Origin: CAVVZJ01 sp963752755
GTDB lineage: Bacteria; Planctomycetota; Planctomycetia; Isosphaerales; Isosphaeraceae
Reading direction: 5' to 3'
Assembly: GCA_963752755.1 (NCBI GenBank)
Contig: CAVVZJ010000022.1
Location: 372,001-436,000, forward strand
Length of the DNA: 64,000 nt
The translations under genes were made by a program, and so were the position numbers. Below, piece after piece: positions 6,684 to 18,997 of the stretch. Numbering within the stretch: the stretch's first letter is position 1; each line of letters begins with the position of its first letter. The notes below the pieces were generated by a model that had not been told where the DNA came from, searched no databases, and was given only the letters and a program-made list of their open reading frames with translations.

Positions 6684-9683
6684 TCAATCGACGAAGACGA
6701 ATTCGTTCGCGTTGAACAGGAGACGGCAGGCGGCGGCCAGGCCGTGCTCGGAGGCGAAGGCGGAGACGGCGGCGCGTTCGGCGTCGCTCGGAGCGCGGCC
6801 GAAGGCGAGGTGGAAGGCGAGGTTGATCTGACGGGACGAGTCGGGTTCGTCCCGACGAAGTCGGTCGGCGAACGCCTCGGCTTGTTCAATCAAGAATGGG
6901 TCATTCAAGAGCGTGAGAGCCTGTAATGCCGTGATCGTCTCGTTGCGGACGGGCGTGTTCGTGTTCGGGTCGGCGCCGTCGAGGCATTCGAGGAAGGGGT
7001 TGGGCACGCTGCGGACGATGAACCGATAGACGCAGCGGCGGTGGCCCTCGGGGTGGAGGATGGCCTTGGGGTCGAGGTGGTCGTAGATCGGGGAGTGATC
7101 ATCCTTGAAGCGGAAGACCTCGAAGCCGGGTCCGCCCATCGTGTTGTCGAGCTGGCCGGAGACGGCGAGGACCGCGTCGCGGATCTCCTCGGCCTCGAGG
7201 CGGCGGCGGTCCATCCGCCAGAGCAAGGCGTTGCCGCCGTCGAGGCGGGCGGCGGCGGGGTCGTGGTCGGACGATTGCCGATAGGCGGCGCTGGTGACGA
7301 TCAGCCGGTGCAACGCCTTGAGCGACTGGCCTCCGTCGCGGAACTCGACGGCGAGCCAGTCGAGCAATTCGGGGTGGGTGGGGGTCGAGCCGTTCTGGCC
7401 GAAGTCGTTGGGCGTGGCGACGAGGCCGTGGCCGAAGTGGTATTGCCAGACGCGGTTGACGATGGAACGCCAGGTGAGCCTGTTCTCGCTTGAGGCGATC
7501 CAGTTTGCCAGTGCGGCGCGGCGGGCGCCCTCGTCGTCAGTGGCATCGAAGGCGGGATTCAATCCAGGGACGCACGACAGAGCGCCGGGGCCAACGGGTT
7601 CGCCGGGTTGCTCGACCTCGCCGCGGTTGAGGAGGTGGATCGGTCGGGGCTCGTGAGGCACGGCGGCATAGACAGAAGGCGGCGGGGTCGGGAGGGAGGC
7701 CAGAGCCCGTTCGATCCGGGCCAGGTCGTCGCGGTATCCCTGGACCTGTTCGCGGGTGGAGGGGAGGTCCTCCGTGGCTTCCTTCAGACGGCGTCGGCGG
7801 TAATCAAGGGCGGCGATGCGCTCGTGGATCTGTCGGCGGGTGATCTCCGGCGTGGGGAGCTGGGCGCGGCTGTTGTAGCCATCGACGAGAAAACGCGTGC
7901 TCCAGCGGCCGGCCTCGATGGAGTCATGAGCCGTGACCTTCTCGCCGGCGGCGACGTTGCGGCCGTCGGAGAAGACCTCCAGCTCGGCGAGGGCGAAGAT
8001 GTAATCCTGGGTGCGTTCGCGGAGCTTCGTGGCCGTGATCCGGAGGAAGCGGGCACGGCGCTGCGGGTTCCACGTGACGGGCGAATCGCCTGGGAAGGGC
8101 CCGTGGCCCTCGGGGGAATCGGCCGTCCAGAGGTTCTCCTGGAACCGGTCGTCGTCGGCCAGTTCGAGACGGAAGGCGACTGGGAAGCCGAAGCCGGGGG
8201 TGTCGGGGAAGTCGGTGGGTCGGGCGGGGTGGAGGCGGATCGCGTCGATGAAGGTGGTTCGGCCGAGGTCGATTTGGACCCACTTGGTGACGTCGGGCCG
8301 GGGCTCGATGGCGCTGTGGTAGCCGTTGGAGGGGCTGGGGACGGTCGGCTGGTCGTCCTTCAGTTGGCCCAGCTCCAGATAGAGGCTGCGGACTTCCTTC
8401 TCGTACTCGGTCAGCTTCTCCGCGGCGCGGCCCTGGAGGGCAGGTTCGAGCATGTTGAGATAGGAGCGGGCGTATTCTCGTTTGCGCTTCAGCTTCTCTC
8501 GCCGCTCGATCGCGGCGGGGCTCAGGGTCGGCCGGTCGCCGCGATCGACGCCAGCGAAGACCGCCTGGAGGCGGTAGTAGTCGCGCTGGGGGATCGGGTC
8601 GAACTTGTGGTCGTGGCAGCGGGCGCAGTGGACGGTGAGGCTGACGAAGGTGGACATGGCGTTGGCGAGCATGTCGTCGCGGTCCACCAGTCGGGTCTTC
8701 ATCTTCTCAACGGTGCCCTCGCGCAATTCGACGTGGCCGACGAAGTCCCACGGCCCGGCGGCGATGAAGCCGGTGGCGATGACGGCGTCGGGGTCGTCGG
8801 GCCGGAGGACGTCGCCGGCCAGTTGCTCGCGGATGAATTCGGAATAGGGCTTGTCGGCGTTGAGGGAGCGGATGACGTAGTCGCGATACGGCCAGGCGTG
8901 ATCGCGGCGCTTGTCCTTGTCGTAGCCGTGGGTGTCGCCGTAGTGGACCACGTCGAGCCAGTGACGCCCCCAGCGCTCGCCGTAGCGGGGCGAGGCGAGC
9001 AGTCGGGAGACGAGGTGGTCGTAGGCGTCGGGTCGGGGGTCGTTGATAAAAGCATCGACCTCGGCGGGCGTGGGCGGCAGGCCGTGGAGGTCGAACGTGA
9101 GGCGGCGGATCAAGGTGCGGCGGTCGGCCTCGGGGCGGTAGGTGAGCCCTTCGGATTCGAGGCGGGCGAGGAGGAAGGCGTCGATCGGGTTGCGGGCGCG
9201 GTCGGCCTGCTTCGGGCGGGGGATCTCGGGACGCTTCAACGGCTGGATCGCCCACCAGGGGCCGGCGTCGGCCTTGCGTTCCTTGAGGGCGAGGCCATCC
9301 GGCCAGGGGGCGCCCTGCTCGATCCAGCGGCGGAGGGCGGCGACTTCCTCGGTCGAGAGCGGGTCGCCGTCCTTGGGCATGGCGGGCTCGTCGCCGGAGA
9401 TCATGTCGAGGAGCCAGCTCTCGTCGGGCTTGCCGGGGACGACCGCGGGGCCGCTCAAACCGCCCTTGGTGGCGTCGGCGAGGGTGGCGAGGGAGAGGTC
9501 GCCCTTGGTGGACGTGCCGCCGTGGCAGCGGAGGCACTTCGCTTCGAGGATCGGGGCGACAGAGTCACGGAAGGAATCCTCCGAAGCCATTGCCGCGGCC
9601 GAGACCAGGTGGGCCAGAGCGAGCCAAACGAGGAACGACGCCGAACCCACCATCGGCATTTTCGGTATTTGTAAATTATTCAT
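6684..9683 (-). CDS. PSCyt1/DUF1549/DUF1553 (PSD1) cytochrome-like protein
   Basis: After a signal-peptide-like segment (FLVWLALAHLVSAAAMA) comes the PSCyt1 heme domain with a CLRCH motif and the VPGKPDESWLLDMISGDEP signature. Next are DUF1549 (NPIDAFLLARLESEGL, RLTFDLHGLPPTPAEVDAF, SPRYGERWGRHWLDVVHYGD, VHCARCHDHKFDPI with a second CxxCH), a discoidin-like insert (about 400-560) and C-terminal DUF1553 (VNRVWQYHFGHGLV, TPNDFGQNG, RLEAEEIRDAVLAVSGQLD). About 1000 residues is typical. The ATG at 9683 overlaps the stop of the preceding gene (ATGAATAA), which suggests translational coupling; two in-frame ATGs lie 24 and 30 bases on. Such proteins are thought to be exported c-type cytochromes; their substrate is unknown. 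Confidence 0.9.
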   Translation of the reverse strand: MNNLQIPKMPMVGSASFLVWLALAHLVSAAAMASEDSFRDSVAPILEAKCLRCHGGTSTKGDLSLATLADATKGGLSGPAVVPGKPDESWLLDMISGDEPAMPKDGDPLSTEEVAALRRWIEQGAPWPDGLALKERKADAGPWWAIQPLKRPEIPRPKQADRARNPIDAFLLARLESEGLTYRPEADRRTLIRRLTFDLHGLPPTPAEVDAFINDPRPDAYDHLVSRLLASPRYGERWGRHWLDVVHYGDTHGYDKDKRRDHAWPYRDYVIRSLNADKPYSEFIREQLAGDVLRPDDPDAVIATGFIAAGPWDFVGHVELREGTVEKMKTRLVDRDDMLANAMSTFVSLTVHCARCHDHKFDPIPQRDYYRLQAVFAGVDRGDRPTLSPAAIERREKLKRKREYARSYLNMLEPALQGRAAEKLTEYEKEVRSLYLELGQLKDDQPTVPSPSNGYHSAIEPRPDVTKWVQIDLGRTTFIDAIRLHPARPTDFPDTPGFGFPVAFRLELADDDRFQENLWTADSPEGHGPFPGDSPVTWNPQRRARFLRITATKLRERTQDYIFALAELEVFSDGRNVAAGEKVTAHDSIEAGRWSTRFLVDGYNSRAQLPTPEITRRQIHERIAALDYRRRRLKEATEDLPSTREQVQGYRDDLARIERALASLPTPPPSVYAAVPHEPRPIHLLNRGEVEQPGEPVGPGALSCVPGLNPAFDATDDEGARRAALANWIASSENRLTWRSIVNRVWQYHFGHGLVATPNDFGQNGSTPTHPELLDWLAVEFRDGGQSLKALHRLIVTSAAYRQSSDHDPAAARLDGGNALLWRMDRRRLEAEEIRDAVLAVSGQLDNTMGGPGFEVFRFKDDHSPIYDHLDPKAILHPEGHRRCVYRFIVRSVPNPFLECLDGADPNTNTPVRNETITALQALTLLNDPFLIEQAEAFADRLRRDEPDSSRQINLAFHLAFGRAPSDAERAAVSAFASEHGLAAACRLLFNANEFVFVD

Positions 9684-10209
9684 GTTGTTTTGCCATGAAC
9701 CGGATATCCGGGTTCTCGGCCGCCGTGCAACGCCAGGCATCCTGCTGACACCGGAAGCCGTATCGTATGATGCAATTCTCGTTCTCGTGCATCCAAACGG
9801 TGTGGATGGCGGCCTGTGGGTGCCGCCTCGTCCGGGATGGGAGGGCCACTCGCAGGAGCGGCTTGATCGACCGACCCGGGGCGGGCTCCCATCGGCCACG
9901 TTCCCACTTCAGGATGACCGACCAGTCGAACTGCGGCCAGGATCGTGATTGCCAACCTCCGAACCCATACCCGTCCGGCCAGGCGAACCCGCCATCGGCG
10001 GTCCAGCGAGTCTGATGCGGTCGTAGCCAGTGCGAGCAGCGTCCGACCTCGGCCCGGATCTCCCCGTGAATCGCCGGGGCGGCGAGGGTTGCGAACTCAC
10101 CGAGGATGAACGTCAAGGCGGAGGTCCAGAACCCCGGATCGTCCTCTTCTCCGAGGAGCCCGACAATCCCCGCGATTTCGAGATCGATGGCGTCGGAAAA
10201 GTCATTCAC
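9676..10209 (-). CDS. Hypothetical protein coupled between DUF1501 and PSD1 genes (177 aa)
   Basis: The start is a GTG at 10209 that overlaps the TGA of the upstream DUF1501 gene (GTGA), and the stop overlaps the ATG of the downstream PSD1 gene, so all three are translationally coupled. The N-terminal third is acidic and helical (MNDFSDAIDLEIAGIVGLLG). The middle is rich in Trp, Gly and Arg (FAWPDGYGFGGWQSRSWPQF), and the C-terminus has four histidines or cysteines in HTVWMHENENCIIRYGFRCQ. There is no signal peptide or membrane segment. Codon use is less GC-biased than in its neighbours. No family is recognised. Confidence 0.7.
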   Translation of the reverse strand: MNDFSDAIDLEIAGIVGLLGEEDDPGFWTSALTFILGEFATLAAPAIHGEIRAEVGRCSHWLRPHQTRWTADGGFAWPDGYGFGGWQSRSWPQFDWSVILKWERGRWEPAPGRSIKPLLRVALPSRTRRHPQAAIHTVWMHENENCIIRYGFRCQQDAWRCTAAENPDIRFMAKQHE

Positions 10210-11672
10210 GAGGCGAGCACCTCCCGGATCACCCGGCCGGCGACGTCCGTCAATCGCCGGTTGGCGCCATTATGATAGAATGTCAGCTCCTCGTGGTCGA
10301 GGCCGAGGAGGTGGAGGACGGTGGCGTGGAAGTCGTGGACGTCCACGACGTCCTCGGCGGCCTGGTGGCCGAATTCGTCGGTGGCGCCGAAGCTGAAGGG
10401 GGCCTTGACGCCGGCGCCGGCGAGCCAGGCGGTGAAGCCTTTGGGGTTGTGGTCGCGACCCTCGGCGCCTTTCTGGAAGGTGGGCATGCGGCCGAACTCG
10501 GTCGTCCAGAGGACGAGCGTGTCATCCAGCAGGCCGCGGGACTGGAGGTCGATCAGGAGGGCGGCGGCGGGCTGGTCGAGGATCGGGCCGTGGCGGTCGT
10601 AGTCGGATTTGATGCGGCGGTGGCCGTCCCAGTTGAGGTTGCCCTCGCCCATGGCGAAGGCGCCGTTGAAGAGGGTGACGAAGCGGACCCCACGCTCGAT
10701 CAGGCGGCGGGCGAGCAGGCAGTTGCGGCCGAAACCGGCCTTGATCGGGTTGGGGTCGTCGAGGGCGTAGAGCTTGCGGGTGGCGGGGGATTCGCCGGTG
10801 AGGTCGGAGACCTCGGGGGCGCTGAGCTGCATCCGGGCGGCCAGCTCATACGCGGCGATGCGGGCGGAAAGCTCGGTGTCGCCGGGGTGGCGGGCAAGGT
10901 GGCGGTCGTTGAGCAGGCGGAGGAAGTCGCGGGAGGCGATGTCGGCGGGGGCGGGGATCTCCTCGGGGCGCTGGAGGTTGGGGATCGGCCGGTCGGCGTT
11001 GAAGGCGGTTCCCTGGAAGGCGGCGGGGAGGAAGCCGGAGGTCCAGTTGGCGGGGCCTTGCTGGGGGACGCCGCGGGGGTCGGGGATCGCGACGTAGGCC
11101 GGCAGGTCCTGGTTCTCGGTGCCCAGCGCGTAAGACACCCACGATCCGATGCTCGGGAAACCTTCCAGCGTGAACCCCGTACTCATGAACATCTCGCCGG
11201 GTCCGTGCGTGTTCGTCTTCGAGGTCAAGGAGTGGACGAAGCACATGCGGTCGGCGAGGTTGGCGAGGTTCGGGAGGAGGTCGGAGAGCATCTTGCCCGA
11301 CTCGCCGCGCGGCTTGAAGGCCCAGGGGCTGCGGGCGAGGTTGCCGTTCTCGCCCTGGAACGTGACCAGCTTCTCGACGCCGGGCATCGGCTGGCCGTGG
11401 CGTTTGACCAGCTCGGGCTTGTAATCCCAGGTGTCGAGGTGGCTGACGGCTCCCGTGCAGAAGATGTGGATGACGCGCCGGGCCTTCGGCGGGAAGTGCG
11501 GCGGTCGGGGGGCGAGGGGATCGTCGGCGGGGGAGGGTCCTTCCGATGCCAGCAAGCCCTCGTTCGCTAGCAGGCTGCTCAACGCGATTCCGCCGAGGCC
11601 GGCGGCGAAGCCGGAGAGGAAGCGGCGGCGGTCGAGCAGGTGGTGGCCCAGGGGCGCGACGGGTCGAGTCAT
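10206..11672 (-). CDS. DUF1501 protein (sulfatase-like fold), second copy
   Basis: The start at 11672 gives MTRPVAPLGHHLLDRRRFLS then GFAAGLGGIALSSLLA, a Tat-type leader (DRRRFLS). The DUF1501 domain is intact: RVIHIFCTGAVSHLDTWDYK, HGPGEMFMSTGFTLEGFPSI, GSWVSYALGTENQDLPAYV, LLARRLIERGVRFVTLFNG, TLVLWTTEFGRMP, EGRDHNPKGFTAW and a C-terminal LHLLGLDHEELTFYHNGANR. About 488 residues, the usual length. It is first in the operon DUF1501 - unknown 177-aa protein - PSD1 - DUF1501. It is unbroken, unlike its paralogue at 5150-6600. Confidence 0.92.
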   Translation of the reverse strand: MTRPVAPLGHHLLDRRRFLSGFAAGLGGIALSSLLANEGLLASEGPSPADDPLAPRPPHFPPKARRVIHIFCTGAVSHLDTWDYKPELVKRHGQPMPGVEKLVTFQGENGNLARSPWAFKPRGESGKMLSDLLPNLANLADRMCFVHSLTSKTNTHGPGEMFMSTGFTLEGFPSIGSWVSYALGTENQDLPAYVAIPDPRGVPQQGPANWTSGFLPAAFQGTAFNADRPIPNLQRPEEIPAPADIASRDFLRLLNDRHLARHPGDTELSARIAAYELAARMQLSAPEVSDLTGESPATRKLYALDDPNPIKAGFGRNCLLARRLIERGVRFVTLFNGAFAMGEGNLNWDGHRRIKSDYDRHGPILDQPAAALLIDLQSRGLLDDTLVLWTTEFGRMPTFQKGAEGRDHNPKGFTAWLAGAGVKAPFSFGATDEFGHQAAEDVVDVHDFHATVLHLLGLDHEELTFYHNGANRRLTDVAGRVIREVLAS

Positions 11673-11827
11673 GGTCGGTTTCCGGTCATAACGATCGAGA
11701 AAGCCTTGCCGCCAGCCGGTGACGATCCGCGGCGCAATTTGGGGTTTTGCCGAAGTCTGCCCGGAGTGCGGACGACGATACAGAAGCGATGACCCGGACC
11801 CTTCCCAAGAAGCCGCGAGGAGAGGCG

Positions 11828-12758
11828 ATGTCCGCTCCCCCCACCGAGACGCGAGCAAGCCGCCCGTCCCGCCAACCCCGGCCGAGTTCGGTCCCCACGG
11901 CCCGTCCGAGGCCGGCCTTCCTCCGCGCCCTTGGTAGCGAGGAGCCGCCTGCCGAGGTTCAGATCGGCGGCGCGACGTACCGACTCGTCCGGGTCTTCAA
12001 GCATGACTCCTGGGCCGCCACAGCGCTCTACGATAGTGACGGCCGCCCTGTCGTCTGCAAATTCAACCGCAAGCAACCGATCGGCCCGTTGCCGATGGGC
12101 TGGCTCGGTCGCTTGCTGGCGAGGAACGAGCGGGAGGCCTTGCGGCGACTCGACGACCTGCCGAGCGTACCGGGCTGGTCGGGGCCGGTTCTCGTCAACG
12201 GCAGAGAGCTGCGAAACGCCGTGGCGCATGCCTTCGTGCCGGGCCGGCCGCTGGGGAAAGATACTCAGGTCGGCGATGACTTCTTCCCCGAGCTTCGACG
12301 CTTGCTCGACACGATGCATCATCGCGGACTGGCTTACGTCGATCTCCACAAGCGCGAAAATATTCTCGTGGGTGAAGATGGCCGGCCGCACCTGATCGAC
12401 TTCCAGATCAGCTTCATCCCGCCGCGATCCTGGCTCCGGCACATGATCACGGTGCGCATCTTGCGTCGCATCTTCCAGCGGAGCGACGACTACCATTATT
12501 TGAAGCACGTCGCCCGGAGCCGGCCCGATCTCTGCGAGGTCGGTCCCGACGGGCTCGACGCCCGCCGACCCTGGTGGATTCGCCTGCATCGGAAGTTCGC
12601 CCAGCCCTTCCGCACGGCCCGTCGCGGCTTCCTGGCGCGGTTGCGGGTCCGCGACCGGAGCGGGACGGGCGACCTCGGAGGTCTTCGCCGAGGAGGCGGT
12701 CCGGCTGGAACTCGCCGAACGGGGCGGCCACGAGGGTCGGTCCCGGCCCGCGGCGTGA
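11828..12758 (+). CDS. Small protein-kinase-like (WaaP/RIO-type fold) protein, probable frameshift near the C-terminus
   Basis: A strong GAGGAG lies just before the ATG at 11828. The kinase-like features are in order: VCKFNRK (the ATP-binding Lys), HAFVPGRPL at the hinge, the catalytic loop YVDLHKRENILVGEDGRPHL, and DFQ in place of DFG. This pattern resembles lipopolysaccharide (Kdo/WaaP) and RIO-type kinases rather than Hanks kinases. The substrate is unknown. The open frame continues to 12922, but near 12660-12672 the natural C-terminus appears to move one frame (RATSEVFAEEAVRLELAERG) and stops at TGA 12756-12758; the unshifted tail would be translated intergenic repeat. The gene is transcribed divergently from the DUF1501 operon. 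Confidence 0.7.
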
Positions 12759-12783
12759 GGGGCCGGGGCATGGTCCCGGGTGA

Positions 12784-12854
12784 CATGCCCACGTCCTCGT
12801 GGGCATGGCGGACGCCCTCCGAACCGCGGACATGCCCACGAGGACGTGGGCATG
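12784..12854. repeat. Nested palindromic repeat (two copies of a 24-bp palindrome)
   Basis: At 12784-12807 the sequence CATGCCCACG-TCCT-CGTGGGCATG is a palindrome with 10-bp arms. At 12831-12854 the reverse complement of the whole unit occurs, so the two copies also pair with each other as a 24-bp inverted repeat with a 23-base spacer. It separates two convergent genes and could act as a bidirectional terminator or be a member of a palindromic repeat family. Confidence 0.75.
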
Positions 12855-12890
12855 CCACCCGAAAACGGGTCGAGCCAGGAGCCGGAATGC

Positions 12891-15680
<2,790 letters not shown>

Positions 15681-15856
15681 GAGCAATCGCCTCCGACCGG
15701 GGAAGGAATCGACTGGCGGGTCGGCTTGGGCGGACCAATAGCCGGATTCGCGAGCGAAGAGGGTGTCTCCTTCGACGTTATCCCTTCCGGCAGCGTCCGT
15801 CAAAGACATTCCGGGAGCGCATGGGACAATGGATGGGATTATGGGACCGTTCGCCT

Positions 15857-17658
15857 TCAGCGCGGCGCGATCGGCTCCAGCTCCGGCTCGCCGCCCTCGA
15901 CGATCGTCAGGTGGCGGTCAGCCTCCAGGTCGTCCCAGGACTGCGAGGTTCCCGACGGCCAGCGCACTTGCAGACGATCGACCCACGCGGCGTCGCCGAG
16001 GCCGAGGAGGATGCGCAGGTCGTTGGCGGCGAGGTAGCTCGTGCCAGCGGCGACGGTGCGGGTCAAGGTGTGGTCGCCGACGCGGGCATTGACCCGGGCT
16101 CCGATCGGGCTCCGCGAGGTGCGCGAGCCGATCAGGCGGAGCGAGAGGAAATGACCACGGGGCACGGTGTCGTTGCGAAGCAAGGCAGGCGGGCGGCCGA
16201 GATGGGTGACGACCGCGTCGATGTCGCCGTCGTTGTCCAGGTCGCCGAAGGCTGCGGATCGGCCGAGCCAGGCATCGCGGAAGTAGGGGCCGGCGGTGGA
16301 GGAGACGTCGGAAAAACGGCCCGTGCCCCGATTGCGAAAGATCTGGGGGGACATCTGGTAAGGAATCCGGATCACGCGGACGTCGTTGATGTGGCCGTTC
16401 GTGACGAAGAGGTCGAGCCGACCATCGTTGTCGAAGTCGAAGAAACCGGCTCCGAAGCCGAGCATGCCGCGGGTGGGGGCGGAGAGGCGGGCGGGGGCGG
16501 TCATCACCTGGAAGAGGCCGGGCGAGACGTTGCGATAAAGGGTGTTCGGTTCTTCATAGAAATTGGTAACAAGAAGATCGTCGCGGCCGTCGCCGTCATA
16601 GTCGCCGAGGGCGACGCCCATGCCCGCGCGGGGTTCGCCCGTCTCGGCGAGGGCGAGCCCCCAGGGAGTCGCGGCGTCCTCGAACTTCAAGGAGCCGAGG
16701 TTGTGCCAGAGGAGGTTGGGCACCTGGTCGTCGGCCACGAAGACGTCTGGCTGGCCGTCGTCGTCGAGGTCGGCGATCGCGAGGCCGAGTCCGTTGCCGG
16801 CAACGGAGGCGATGCCGGAGGCGGCGCTGACGTCGGTGAACGTGCCGTCGCCGTTGTTGCGGTAGAGCACGTCGGCTTCGGGGCGGAACGCCTGGGGCGG
16901 GCAGTAGCCGAGCCCCTGAGTGGCGTTGCTGCAACGGACCGTCGGCTGGCCGTCGGCATCCACGGTGTCGGCAAGGTAGTGGACAACGTAGAGGTCGAGG
17001 TCGCCGTCGCCGTCCAGATCGGCGAACGCGGCACTCGAAGGCCAGCCGGAGCCGGCGACGCCCGCCTCGGCCGTGGCGTCGGCGAAGGTGCCGTCACCTT
17101 GATTGCGGTAAAGGACCGAACCGCCGAAACCGGCCTGGAAGAGGTCGTCGTCGCCATCGCCATCGTAGTCGCCCACGGCCACGCCCTGTCCGAAGCCGTG
17201 GAAAGCGACGCCAGCCCGCGCGGTGACGTCGGCGAACGTGCCATCGCGGTTGTTGCGGTAAAGGCGGGACGTGTCGCGGTCCTGCGACGGATCGCGCGGG
17301 ATCGGGGCGCCCTGGGCGACGAAGACGTCCAGCCAGCCGTCGCGGTCGAAGTCGATCAGGCCGACGCCGCTGCCCATTGTCTCGATCAGGCGGAACCGGC
17401 CGTCGGCGGCATTGAAGTGCGGCACGGTCAGACCGGCCGAGGCGGCAACGTCGCTCAGGCGGATCGGCGATTCCTCGGTCGATGCCGGGGGATTCGGGGA
17501 TGGGGCCGGAATCGGGATCGGGGTGACGACCTTCGGCGCCGACGGCTTCGATGGAGCCGTCGCGGGCGAAACGGCGCGCTCGTCCCGGATTCCCAGAGCC
17601 AGAAGGTCGCCAGGACCGACACCACAAGGAGTAGGATGGCGAGGACGGAGCGGGTCAT
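15857..17658 (-). CDS. FG-GAP/VCBS repeat protein with ASPIC/UnbV domain (CRTAC1-like), frameshift in the N-terminal linker
   Basis: The most likely start is the ATG at 17658 (MTRSVLAILLLVVSVLATFW), a signal or membrane-anchor segment. Near 17575-17590 the frame shifts into a Pro/Ala/Lys linker (SKPSAPKVVTPIPIPAPSPN) leading to LSDVAASAGLTVPHFNAADG. The body has at least six calcium-binding FG-GAP blades with D-x-D-x-D-G loops (DFDRDGWLDVFVAQGA, DYDGDGDDDLFQAG, DLDGDGDLDLYVVHY, DLDDDGQPDVFVADD, DFDNDGRLDLFVTNG, DLDNDGDIDAVVTHLG). The ASPIC/UnbV C-terminus follows (SPIGARVNARVGDHTLTR, then DRLQVRWPSGTSQSWDDLEA). It is exported or surface-exposed, probably a beta-propeller for adhesion or substrate binding. 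It is co-directional with the TPR gene 67 bases upstream. Confidence 0.88.
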
Positions 17659-17725
17659 CGGATTCGGGCCACCGCGCTCCGGGACGCGAGCTGCCGTCGG
17701 ATCGTGGCCGCGGAGCGACTTCGAA

Positions 17726-18997
17726 TCAAGGGGAGGACGGGGGAATCGAGGGGTTGGAGCCCCGGGCCGGCCCACGACGATCAGGAACGCGGGCATAGAG
17801 GGTCCGGGCCTCGTCGTTCTTCGGGTCGAGCCGGATCACCAGAGCATACCAGGCGCGGGCCTCGCGGTCGCGACCGAGGTCGTCGCAGAGCCGGCCGGCG
17901 CGGAGGATCAGCTTCGGGTCGGGCTGGCGGTCCGGAATCTGTCCCACGAGCGCCTTCAAGGTGTTGAGCCGATCGACCCGCGTCAAGGCAGCCTCAGCCT
18001 CGTCGGTCCGACCGGCGGCCCGGAGGGCGAGGCCGAGCCGTTGCTGGGCCTCGGCGTCGTCGGGGTCGAGGTGCACAGCTCGGCGATAAGAGTCGAGTGC
18101 GGAAGCGTCCTGCCCTTGTTGATGGAACCACGCGCCGTGAAGCCGCCAGTAATCCGACGAGCCCCGGACCGCTTCGCTCGGCCGCTCAAATCGGGGACGG
18201 GCCAACTCCACATCGCCCTCTTCGAGAGCGCATGCGAGCCACTCGTTGATCGCAGCCGGGTCGTCGGGGTGGCTGCGGAGCCAAGGTTCGAGCAGGCGGC
18301 GGGCGTCGTCGATCCGGCCACGCTCGCGGTAGAAACGGGCGAGGGCGGGTCGGACGTTCGGGTCGGACGGGTCGGCCTTCAGGCAGCCTTCGAGGATCAG
18401 GCCCTCGTCAACCGTGTCCTGGATCGAGCCGTGCGGGATCGCCGGGGCCGACTGGCCGAGCATCCGCAGCACTTCGAGGGGCTGTCCGCCGTGTTTGGAG
18501 AGCTCCCAGAGCTGGCGTTCGAAGTCGTCAGCCCGACGCTCGATGCCATAGATCGTGATGAGCTGCCTGTGCGCGTCGATCCGATCCGGGTCGATCCGAA
18601 GGGCGTCGCGGAGCGCCTTCTCGGCCTCGCGGAGCCGGAACGCCTGCATCAAAAACCGGGCCAGCGACAGGCGGGCGCCAGCGGCGTCGGGGGCGTCGGC
18701 CGGCAGGGCGGCCAGCAGCCGGAGCATCGTCTCCCGATCGCCGCGGCCTGAGGCGGTCACGATGCGGAGGCGGAGTACCTCAGGGTCCTCCGGCCAGTAC
18801 CACGCCAGACGATCCAGCAAGGCGTGGGCCTCGCCCCAGCGAGCCTCCTGAATGGCCGACTCCGCCCTCGCGTGAAGGATCGAGCCCCGGCGGACGACCC
18901 AGAGCCTCCAGCCACCGTAGCCGAGGGTGCAGGCAACCACCAACATCAGCGCCACTCGTCCGAAAGTTCTCCCGACGGGGCGGTCAACGCCGGTCAT
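17726..18997 (-). CDS. Membrane-anchored TPR-repeat protein
   Basis: The ATG at 18997 follows GGGAGGGG. The N-terminus has a single transmembrane helix (about residues 15-32, VALMLVVACTLGYGGWRLWV), then tandem tetratricopeptide repeats to about residue 400: for example AESAIQEARWGEAHALLDRL, ARFLMQAFRLREAEKALRDA, LARFYRERGRIDDARRLLEP, ALDSYRRAVHLDPDDAEAQQ and RAGRLCDDLGRDREARAWYA. TPR/CRTAC1 pairs are frequent in planctomycetes and acidobacteria, which suggests the two products work together at the cell surface; this pairing is an inference from adjacency (67-base gap). Intact, 423 residues. Confidence 0.85.
   Translation of the reverse strand: MTGVDRPVGRTFGRVALMLVVACTLGYGGWRLWVVRRGSILHARAESAIQEARWGEAHALLDRLAWYWPEDPEVLRLRIVTASGRGDRETMLRLLAALPADAPDAAGARLSLARFLMQAFRLREAEKALRDALRIDPDRIDAHRQLITIYGIERRADDFERQLWELSKHGGQPLEVLRMLGQSAPAIPHGSIQDTVDEGLILEGCLKADPSDPNVRPALARFYRERGRIDDARRLLEPWLRSHPDDPAAINEWLACALEEGDVELARPRFERPSEAVRGSSDYWRLHGAWFHQQGQDASALDSYRRAVHLDPDDAEAQQRLGLALRAAGRTDEAEAALTRVDRLNTLKALVGQIPDRQPDPKLILRAGRLCDDLGRDREARAWYALVIRLDPKNDEARTLYARVPDRRGPARGSNPSIPPSSP

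Noticed and set aside
5537..6715. Long plus-strand open frame (392 codons) opposite the DUF1501 gene
   Set aside because: It is antisense to a gene with clear DUF1501 motifs and its translation is Gly/Val/Glu/Arg-rich without any family pattern, the usual shadow of high-GC coding DNA.
7608..9674. Long plus-strand open frame opposite the PSD1 gene
   Set aside because: The minus strand carries CxxCH and DUF1549/DUF1553 motifs throughout; the plus-strand translation is repetitive Gly/Val/Asp.
15821..18751. 976-codon plus-strand frame across the FG-GAP and TPR genes
   Set aside because: It spans two real minus-strand genes and has no recognisable domain; it is open only because of codon bias on the other strand.
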